Part shown: positions 7,957-14,317 of the stretch, one piece after another | Layout: each line of letters begins with the position of its first letter | Position numbering within the stretch: the stretch's first letter is position 1 | Assembly: GCA_017625535.1 (NCBI GenBank) | Contig: JAGAKR010000022.1 | Coordinates: forward strand, 30,349 to 94,348 | Reading direction: 5' to 3' | DNA from: Bacteroidales bacterium | GTDB taxonomy: Bacteria > Bacteroidota > Bacteroidia > Bacteroidales > UBA932 | Length of the DNA stretch: 64,000 bases | Translations under genes and position numbers: made by a program | The notes under the pieces: model-generated | Told to the model about the DNA's origin: nothing | The model's database searches: none | Seen by the model: the letters and a program-made list of their open reading frames with translations, nothing else

Positions 7957-9546
7957 TTAATATAAGTTATTATTCTTTAGGTATTCAATAATAGAGACTT
8001 GGTTATCAATATCTAAATTTTCAAATTCTTTTGTTCTTGTAAGACTCCCCCATTTTGCCTTTTCTGCATCTAAATTTGGCGCCACAGTTCTGATCATATC
8101 AGCTATTTGACTCAGATAGTTTCTAGCGAAAAATTCATGCTGCATTTCATTTTGATCATTTCCCCATAAACTATAACAGTAATTCATTCCAGGAATAGCT
8201 GTTTCTATTGTACTTGCGGAAGCTCCTTTTAGCATCGCGTAAATATTCAGATGAAGTATTTCATGATATATAATTACTTTTTGAATGGCAGGATTAAGTG
8301 AATTAAAATCATAGCTGAATATGATTTTATATGGATTCCCGGCAAAAGCATTATTGAGGCTGAATACACCGGCTGCAATAAGCCGTAATGTATCTGAGAA
8401 GGAGAGCTCAATCTCAATATTAGCATCTTCTACATTGGCAATAATTTCATCTACTAAGGAGTTCTCAGTATCAAGCACATTTTGAAATGTAGCATTGAAA
8501 GAAGTGTTATTTGTCCAATTGATATTTAGAGAACTTGAACTGTTGTTGCTGTTGCCATTACCTCCGCCACCGGTTTGACATTCTCCATTACACCCAAGTA
8601 AGTGACAATAACTACACCCCGTACCAGGATTATCTTCAGGAGTGCATGTACATATCAAAGAACCTGTGCTGAGACAATTACAATTGCCACCAGTACAAGT
8701 ACAACCGCTTCCTCCTCCTTCATCACCTTTTGGCCACTCTCCGTCTACTAATACATCATCCAAAAATTCAGACTCGTCAAGACATTCTGCACATATATGG
8801 CCATAGTCAGGATATACATCTCCTGTTTTTCCGCACATATAACACACTCCAAATATTGTACCTCCTCCGGCGGCTCTGGTTGTGAGTGATTTTACAAAAC
8901 GGATACCTTTATAGTAACCTGCTGGGGATTCCGAATCGTCTGTCTTAAGGTACATTACTGTACGCTCCCCGTTTATGTACTGGAAGATGTTAAGTATTTT
9001 CCCTGACACAGTAGATACTATCATAAATCCGGTAAAGGTTTCCCTGCTTCCCATATAGCTGAATGCAGCACTTGATGTGTTACCTCCAGAATCATTGCCT
9101 ACAATGGTGGCCATTATCTGGCGTCTGGTCCTTTTATCTCCCTGCTCAAATTCTTGGATAATCAGAGAACTGCTCATCTTGGCCGCTTCCGATGCATGAT
9201 TGCCGTTTTTGAGCAATATTCCACCAATGCCGGCATCCATTTTCAGCGGAACCTCATAGGTTCTGGCAATTTTGTCGGGGAAGCGGATTTCATGATATTT
9301 TGCATTTTCCCACAGAGGCTCATATTCTACTCCGCTATAGGACCTTGATTTGGAAAGTGGTGCAGATGATGGCATCTTAAAGTTGGTTGAATTCTGCAAG
9401 GAGTACTCCTTGGCCTGTTGAAGTGAAAATTGTTGATTTTCTGTGCTGTCCAGAAAATCGGCCTCACATGCAGTTATGACAAACATCACTAGAATGAGAA
9501 TAACTGCAGGAGGCATCAATAGGTGTCTGATGCGTTTTCTTCTCAT
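7957..9546 (-). CDS. Cys-rich lipoprotein with HExxH zincin-like domain (copy A)
   Basis: The 529 residues begin with a basic, hydrophobic lipoprotein signal whose lipobox ends ITAC (Cys27), so an SPII lipoprotein is expected. Residues about 60-225 are globular without a recognised motif. A Cys cluster follows: CxxC pairs at 235/238 and 252/255, then ten more Cys between 282 and 323 in Gly-rich sequence. A Ser/Asn linker leads to a C-terminal domain with HEILH at 428-432 and a downstream HEFFARNY (His near 470), the layout of a zinc metalloprotease. The C-terminus of the damaged second copy keeps HEMLH and HDFFAANY, supporting these as functional residues. The substrate is unknown. Confidence 0.75.
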   Translation of the reverse strand: MRRKRIRHLLMPPAVILILVMFVITACEADFLDSTENQQFSLQQAKEYSLQNSTNFKMPSSAPLSKSRSYSGVEYEPLWENAKYHEIRFPDKIARTYEVPLKMDAGIGGILLKNGNHASEAAKMSSSLIIQEFEQGDKRTRRQIMATIVGNDSGGNTSSAAFSYMGSRETFTGFMIVSTVSGKILNIFQYINGERTVMYLKTDDSESPAGYYKGIRFVKSLTTRAAGGGTIFGVCYMCGKTGDVYPDYGHICAECLDESEFLDDVLVDGEWPKGDEGGGSGCTCTGGNCNCLSTGSLICTCTPEDNPGTGCSYCHLLGCNGECQTGGGGNGNSNNSSSSLNINWTNNTSFNATFQNVLDTENSLVDEIIANVEDANIEIELSFSDTLRLIAAGVFSLNNAFAGNPYKIIFSYDFNSLNPAIQKVIIYHEILHLNIYAMLKGASASTIETAIPGMNYCYSLWGNDQNEMQHEFFARNYLSQIADMIRTVAPNLDAEKAKWGSLTRTKEFENLDIDNQVSIIEYLKNNNLY

Positions 9547-9588
9547 AGAAATTATGTTTTTAAGTTATGTTCTGGCAAGATACAAAAA
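9372..9588 (-). repeat. Left arm of 217-bp inverted repeat (promoter, leader and lipoprotein signal region)
   Basis: This segment matches 12994-13210 in inverted orientation with roughly ten mismatches by eye. It covers the -7 promoter box, the leader (AGAACATAACTTAAAAACAT is shared) and the first 58 codons of the lipoprotein gene. Identity stops abruptly just after TTTAAGATGC. Confidence 0.8.
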
Positions 9589-9607
9589 AATATCTGACTG
9601 TTGCAAA
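9575..9607 (-). promoter_or_regulatory. Promoter of lipoprotein zincin module A
   Basis: On the minus strand TTTG (9607-9604) is followed after 21 bases by TATCTTGC (9582-9575), close to the Bacteroidetes promoter form. The leader to the ATG at 9546 is about 25 bases. The -7 box and leader lie inside the segment duplicated at 12994-13210. Confidence 0.55.
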
Positions 9608-9622
9608 TACCGATAAAGCACA

Positions 9623-9648
9623 ACAGGTTGGCCATCCGGCCAACCTGT
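9623..9648. terminator. Palindromic terminator, GGTTGGCC family copy 2
   Basis: ACAGGTTGGCC and GGCCAACCTGT form an 11-bp stem around the loop ATCC. It lies just downstream of the minus-strand calcineurin/propeller gene that ends at 9660 and just upstream of the lipoprotein promoter, so it separates the two units. Confidence 0.75.
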
Positions 9649-9659
9649 CTTTGTTTTTA

Positions 9660-11546
9660 TCAATACTCCAGTACCGTTACTATTCCGTCCATTGTACTTA
9701 CCAGCAGCCTGTTCCCTTTCAATGGCTGTATGTAGTTTATTAGGGCAAATGAGACTTTGTGTTTCCAGGCAATTGAGCCGTCGGAGTGGTTGAGGGCAAC
9801 AATGTTGCCTTTGTCTGTAGGGACAAATACCAGTCCTTTGTCCTCTTTGCCGCCGTATGGTACAGAGGTGATTGGGGTTGGGGCAATCTCATAGCCGAAC
9901 TGGGCATTTGAGCCCCATTTTTTCTGCGGTGCAGTGCCTTCAATCTTTGTTGTGAAGGCATATACTGAGTCCTTCATTACCTTCACATAGTAGTGTTTGC
10001 TGTCGGGAGAAAGGCCTACTGATTCACGGCCTCCGCGGATTCTCCAGAGTTGTTTTCCGGTTTTGGCATCAAGGCCGTAGGTTACCCTCTCCGGAGTTGC
10101 AAAGATTATGTTGCCGTTGGCTTTGATTGGCCATACAGCTGCCGGTGAGAGCATCCTGCTTCCTTTCACTTTCCATTCCCACTGCAGTTTGCCGTTTGTA
10201 GGGTTGAATGAGTAGAGCCTGTTGGCCCAGTCACCTATCACTACCTGCTCTTTATCCACGTATGGTTTTGCCTCTATGAAGCCCTTCACATCCTTGTTCT
10301 CCCAAATGAGTTTTCCGGTTTTGGCATTCAGGGCCCTGAAGGTGTGGTCTGATGCCCCAATATATACTTTTCCTCCAAATACTGTAGGGGAGCCCAATAC
10401 AGATTTTCCGCATTTGTATTTCCAGTTCACCTTGCCGTCCTTTATCCTTAATGAATATATGTATGTATCGCAGGATCCTATTATTACAGATGCTGCATCA
10501 CCGCTTCCGTAAACTGCAGGGGTTGAGAATACCTTGCCGTCTGTCCTGTATTTCCATATCTCATTGCCTGTGGCGGCATCAAGTGCATATACTATTCCCG
10601 ATGTATTTGCATATACAACATATTTTCCACTCTGCACTGCAGCGGCTCCAATGTCTGTATTGTCTGTACGTCTCCATACCTGTTTTACATTGGGCCAGTT
10701 TTCGTTCATTGAGAAATCGGGCCTTGGATACTCTATGTTTGTCTTGAACGGCTTGCCCTCGCTCATTCTGAGTGTGAACCAAGGGGTGCTTGTAATCTGC
10801 GGTTCTACAACCCTCTCCTGGAATGTTATTGTAGAGCCTTTTACCTTTACAATATTGTATCCGGGGCCGCGTTTTCCGGCTTTCTGTGTAGAACGGCCAA
10901 TCATACCAGGTATACCCTCATATACCATTGCACGATCCTGATGCCAATGCCCGTTCATAATGAGTTGGGTATTCATGTTTTTAAGGATGTCCAGCACCTG
11001 GGTATAGTTGAGCACAGATGTATCCATAGGATAGTGGTTTATGAATACCAGCGGCTGGGCAGGGTCAATTGCCTTTGAGAGGGAATCCAGCCATACTATT
11101 GTCTCCCTTGGGACAAGTGCAGGGGCCATCCTCATATTAGGGCCGCTGTTGCACCCCACAAAACGGATACCGTCTTTCTCAAAATCAAACATCTCATACC
11201 CGAACACCTCAAGGAAGGTGTTGCATCCGCTCTCAGACCATTTTGCATCGTGGTTTCCTGCAACTATGTAGTATGGGATTGTAAGTTCATCAAAAATCTC
11301 CTTTGCAAGTTTTATCTCCTCATCAGAACCGAACTCGGTAATGTCACCCGCAAGGATTGCAAATGAGAGCCCTTTCTGGTTATTGATGTCCGCTACACAT
11401 TTTCTGGCATCATCCACAGAGCCGGAACCTACGGAAATATGCACATCCGATAGATATGCAAACGAAAAATCCTGTGCATAAGCACCTGCTGCCAAGCATA
11501 TTGCAGCAAGCAGCACAAGCAGTCTTTTTGTAAATGTCCTTAACAT
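9660..11546 (-). CDS. Secreted metallophosphoesterase fused to PQQ-like beta-propeller
   Basis: The 628 residues have a signal peptide (LLVLLAAICLAAGAYAQ) and two domains. The first (about 27-260) is a calcineurin-like phosphoesterase with the metal-ligand motifs YLSDVH, AGDITE, VAGNHDA, INHYP and NGHWHQD, all intact. The second (about 290-628) has repeated seven- or eight-bladed propeller units of the form V-x-ALDAATGNEIWKY, with variants LNAKTGKLIWE, FNPTNGKLQWEW and LDAKTGKQLWR. It probably acts in the periplasm on a phosphoester. It diverges from the nucleotide-sugar dehydrogenase; TAAATTTG at 11587-11594 on the minus strand is a plausible -7 box. Confidence 0.85.
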   Translation of the reverse strand: MLRTFTKRLLVLLAAICLAAGAYAQDFSFAYLSDVHISVGSGSVDDARKCVADINNQKGLSFAILAGDITEFGSDEEIKLAKEIFDELTIPYYIVAGNHDAKWSESGCNTFLEVFGYEMFDFEKDGIRFVGCNSGPNMRMAPALVPRETIVWLDSLSKAIDPAQPLVFINHYPMDTSVLNYTQVLDILKNMNTQLIMNGHWHQDRAMVYEGIPGMIGRSTQKAGKRGPGYNIVKVKGSTITFQERVVEPQITSTPWFTLRMSEGKPFKTNIEYPRPDFSMNENWPNVKQVWRRTDNTDIGAAAVQSGKYVVYANTSGIVYALDAATGNEIWKYRTDGKVFSTPAVYGSGDAASVIIGSCDTYIYSLRIKDGKVNWKYKCGKSVLGSPTVFGGKVYIGASDHTFRALNAKTGKLIWENKDVKGFIEAKPYVDKEQVVIGDWANRLYSFNPTNGKLQWEWKVKGSRMLSPAAVWPIKANGNIIFATPERVTYGLDAKTGKQLWRIRGGRESVGLSPDSKHYYVKVMKDSVYAFTTKIEGTAPQKKWGSNAQFGYEIAPTPITSVPYGGKEDKGLVFVPTDKGNIVALNHSDGSIAWKHKVSFALINYIQPLKGNRLLVSTMDGIVTVLEY

Positions 11547-11586
11547 ATTTGATTGTTTTTTGTATTGGCTTTTGTATATATACCTA

Positions 11587-11613
11587 CAAATTTACTCTTT
11601 TTTTCTAACTTTG
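11587..11613. promoter_or_regulatory. Divergent -7 elements between phosphoesterase and sugar dehydrogenase
   Basis: TAAATTTG on the minus strand (11594-11587) and TAACTTTG on the plus strand (11606-11613) both match TAnnTTTG. They are correctly placed for the genes starting at 11546 (-) and 11640 (+). Clear -33 boxes were not found for either. Confidence 0.5.
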
Positions 11614-11639
11614 GAGCCGGTAAAACACAACAGAAAAGT

Positions 11640-12929
11640 ATGTACAGCAGATTGGCAGAAAAGAAAGGAAGCATTGCGGTAATAGGATTGGGCTATGTTG
11701 GATTGCCATTGGCCCTTGAACTTGCAAAGAACTTTAAGGTTATAGGATTTGACATAAACAAGAACAACATTTCCCTGCTCAACGGGCATACAGATCCAAG
11801 CCGCGAACTTGGACCTGAGGCTTTTGAAGGCTCGGACATCATATTTACAGACAATCCTTCGGCATTGGATGAGGCGGTTTTCTTTATTGTTGCTGTACCT
11901 ACCCCAATAGACAGCCACCGTGCGCCTGATCTTGCACCTCTGCTTGGAGCCACCAGAACAGTTGCGGCACACCTTAAAAAAGGTGATTATGTAGTTTATG
12001 AATCAACTGTATTCCCGGGCTGCACAAGGGAAAGGTGTGTGCCGGTACTGGAGGAACTGAGCGGAATGAAAATGGGGGAAGATTTCTATGTGGGATACTC
12101 TCCAGAGAGGATAAACCCAGGCGATGTACAGCACAGCCTGCAGAATACAATGAAGATTGTATCTGCCTGCTGCCCACAGGCACTTGAAAACATTGCCAAA
12201 GTATATGAGAGGGTTGTAAAGGCAGGTGTGCACAAGGCCCCTACACTTGAGGTTGCGGAGAGTGCAAAAATTATGGAGAACACCCAGAGGGATGTGAACA
12301 TTGCCCTTATGAATGAGTTCTCAATCATATTCGGCCGTATGGGGATAAACACATACGATGTCCTTGAGGCTGCCGGAACCAAGTGGAACTTCCTCAAGTT
12401 CTACCCCGGCCTTGTAGGCGGGCACTGCATAGGTGTGGATCCGTACTATATGGTGTACAAGGCAAACGAGATGAACTACCACCCTCACGTAATACAGAGC
12501 GGACGTTTTGTAAATGACTCTATGGGCGGTTACATTGGCAAGCACACCGTAAAGAAAATGATTGCAAACGGTATCTCCCCAATTGGTGCCAGGGTACTTG
12601 TACTGGGCATAACCTTCAAGGAGAATGTTGCAGACACCCGCAACTCAAAAGTGGCGGACATTGTAAAGGAACTAAAAAGTTTCAGCATAGAGGTGGATGT
12701 GGTGGACCCTCACGCAGACCCTGCAAAAGTTGAATGGGAATACGGCATAAAGATGGCCTCTGCCCCACAAGGCAAATATCAGGCAGTAATAGCAGCCGTA
12801 TCACATAAGGAGTATGAGAACCTTACGGAAGAGGATTTTGCACAATGGCTTAATCCCGACGGCATACTCGTGGACATCAAAGGGAAATACAAAGGAAAGA
12901 TATCCAGGTTCGGATACTGGAGTCTATAA
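11640..12929 (+). CDS. Nucleotide-sugar dehydrogenase (UDP-GlcNAc/ManNAc-type, TviB/WbpO-like)
   Basis: This enzyme oxidises the C6 of a UDP-hexose or UDP-N-acetylhexosamine with two NAD+, supplying uronic acids for surface polysaccharide. From the ATG at 11640 it has 429 residues. The N-terminal Rossmann motif is IAVIGLGYVGLPLALELA, followed by YESTVFPGCTRE, YSPERINPGD and the central helix KIMENTQRDVNIALMNE. The catalytic Cys lies in GGHCIGVDPYYM, and a C-terminal UDP-binding domain contains LGITFKENVADTRNSK. An upstream in-frame ATG at 11553 would overlap the divergent promoters and precede the NAD motif unnaturally, so the later start is preferred. No other polysaccharide genes are adjacent, which is unusual. 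Confidence 0.9.
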   Translation: MYSRLAEKKGSIAVIGLGYVGLPLALELAKNFKVIGFDINKNNISLLNGHTDPSRELGPEAFEGSDIIFTDNPSALDEAVFFIVAVPTPIDSHRAPDLAPLLGATRTVAAHLKKGDYVVYESTVFPGCTRERCVPVLEELSGMKMGEDFYVGYSPERINPGDVQHSLQNTMKIVSACCPQALENIAKVYERVVKAGVHKAPTLEVAESAKIMENTQRDVNIALMNEFSIIFGRMGINTYDVLEAAGTKWNFLKFYPGLVGGHCIGVDPYYMVYKANEMNYHPHVIQSGRFVNDSMGGYIGKHTVKKMIANGISPIGARVLVLGITFKENVADTRNSKVADIVKELKSFSIEVDVVDPHADPAKVEWEYGIKMASAPQGKYQAVIAAVSHKEYENLTEEDFAQWLNPDGILVDIKGKYKGKISRFGYWSL

Positions 12930-12934
12930 AATTA

Positions 12935-12961
12935 AACAGGTTGGCCGCCGGCCAACCTGTT
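12935..12961. terminator. Palindromic terminator, GGTTGGCC family copy 3
   Basis: AACAGGTTGGCC and GGCCAACCTGTT form a perfect 12-bp stem with a 3-base loop. It starts 6 bases after the sugar dehydrogenase stop and is followed by TGTTGTTTTA on the plus strand. It separates that gene from lipoprotein module B. Confidence 0.8.
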
Positions 12962-12993
12962 GTTGTTTTAGGATACTTGCAAAAGTTGTACAG

Positions 12994-13210
12994 TTTTTGT
13001 ATCTTACCAGAACATAACTTAAAAACATAATTTCTATGAGAAGAAAACGCATCAGACACCTAATGATGCCTCCTGCAGTTATTCTCATTCTAGTGATGTT
13101 TGTCATAACTGCATGTGAGGCCGATTTCCTGAACAACTCAGAGAATCAAAAATTTTCACTTCAACAGGCCAAGGAGTACTCCTTGCAGAATTCAACCAAC
13201 TTTAAGATGC
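12994..13210 (+). repeat. Right arm of 217-bp inverted repeat
   Basis: This is the inverted counterpart of 9372-9588. It holds TATCTTAC (13000-13007) at the promoter position, the same leader and the lipoprotein signal region. A CTTG lies 20 bases upstream of the TATCTTAC, so the promoter spacing is kept. Confidence 0.8.
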
Positions 13211-13604
13211 ATTTATTGGTGAAGATTATACGATATGGTTTAGAAGCAATATATCTTTATTAAGTTCATCTGCCCAAAAAGTTATAGTATTACACGAAAT
13301 GCTTCACTTGAATATTTACGCCAAATTAGTAGGAGAAAATAGGAGTACGCTTGGTAATGTTCTTCCTAATTTTAACCAGTACTATATTGAAAATGAAGAA
13401 AATTTTAATGAAGCATCCCATGATTTTTTTGCTGCAAACTATTTAGATGAAATAGCTAATATTATAAGTAGCCTACTGGGTGGTTCTGAGATTGATAAAA
13501 TAAAATGGAGCAGTCTTACTGAAACTGAGGCATTTAATAATTTGCCAAAGGATCAGCAAGAGAGTATAATAAATTATTTGATAATAAACGGTTTTTATCT
13601 ATAA
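13036..13604 (+). pseudogene. Internally deleted, frameshifted lipoprotein zincin (copy B)
   Basis: The first 58 codons are almost identical to the intact lipoprotein at 7957-9546 (lipobox ITAC, then FSLQQAKEYSLQNSTNFKM). The frame then runs into unrelated codons and stops at 13261-13263. In a different frame from 13206 onward the sequence resumes homology at the equivalent of residue 398. It reads DAFIGEDYTIWF, then VIVLHEMLHLNIYA (HExxH kept) and ASHDFFAANYL, to a normal C-terminus at 13604. About 340 residues, including the whole Cys-rich part, are missing. A short product from the ATG at 13299 would start inside the HExxH motif and lack a signal, so function is doubtful. Confidence 0.8.
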
Positions 13605-13607
13605 AAT

Positions 13608-14255
13608 ATGAAAAAGTTATATTTGATATTAGTGCTATGTCTAATAATTCCAAGAATAAAGGTATTTTCTCAAGATGAGAACGGATTATATTTTGTCGTA
13701 AAATCTGAATATAAGTCAAATGAAGGAAGTGTGTTAGGCAAAGTGATAAAAAGTAAGTATTTTGATAATACTTATTTTGCGTATCGGGATAGTGTAATTA
13801 TTTTTAATGCATATTTAACAACAAGTGATAACCCAATATTAAGATTGTGGCACTTTTATTTGGTTAAACCTAAATTAGGTAAAACAAAAATTGAGTCTAA
13901 AGATCAACACCGGGTGTATTATAAAGATAGTTCATTCTTAAACTCTGTTGATTGTATATATTGGGAAGATATAAAGGATATGATACGCATAGATTTTAAG
14001 GAATATTTAGGACCTGAATTGAGAAATAAAATGCTTAATGAAAATAAAATGCAGCGGACAATATATCTTGTAGATTTATCGGAAAAGGAGCCAAATGGGA
14101 AAATAAAGATTTATCAAGTTGAAGATGTTATTAGACAATGGCACACAGGACCTCATATAGAAGGAGAAGAAGAGCGGGCCCAATATATGAAAACGGTAAA
14201 GGAAAAGATTGATAAACGTAGAGTTGAAAGGAAAGCAAAAACATTCAAGAAATAG
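13608..14255 (+). CDS. Secreted protein of unknown function, partner paralogue (copy B)
   Basis: The 215 residues have a signal peptide (LILVLCLIIPRIKVFSQ) and are homologous along the whole length to the protein at 7294-7944. The kept blocks include LWHFYLVKPK, KDQHRVYYKDSSFLN, YWEDIKD, DLSEKEPNGKIKIYQVED and the basic C-terminal tail. Unlike the damaged lipoprotein 3 bases upstream, this frame is intact, so the partner may still be made and used. The coding DNA is strikingly AT-rich. It ends 13 bases before palindrome copy 4. Confidence 0.75.
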   Translation: MKKLYLILVLCLIIPRIKVFSQDENGLYFVVKSEYKSNEGSVLGKVIKSKYFDNTYFAYRDSVIIFNAYLTTSDNPILRLWHFYLVKPKLGKTKIESKDQHRVYYKDSSFLNSVDCIYWEDIKDMIRIDFKEYLGPELRNKMLNENKMQRTIYLVDLSEKEPNGKIKIYQVEDVIRQWHTGPHIEGEEERAQYMKTVKEKIDKRRVERKAKTFKK

Positions 14256-14268
14256 TTTGTAAAATGAG

Positions 14269-14293
14269 ACAGGTTGGCCGTCGGCCAACCTGT
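14269..14293. terminator. Palindromic terminator, GGTTGGCC family copy 4
   Basis: ACAGGTTGGCCG and CGGCCAACCTGT form a 12-bp stem with a single-base centre. It lies between the convergent partner protein (+) and TonB-type receptor (-) genes. Confidence 0.78.
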
Positions 14294-14317
14294 TTCTGTT
14301 ATAGACAATCTGTGACA

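Noticed and set aside
11553-11639. Upstream start for the nucleotide-sugar dehydrogenase
   Set aside because: It would place about 29 extra residues before the NAD motif and cover both divergent -7 boxes.
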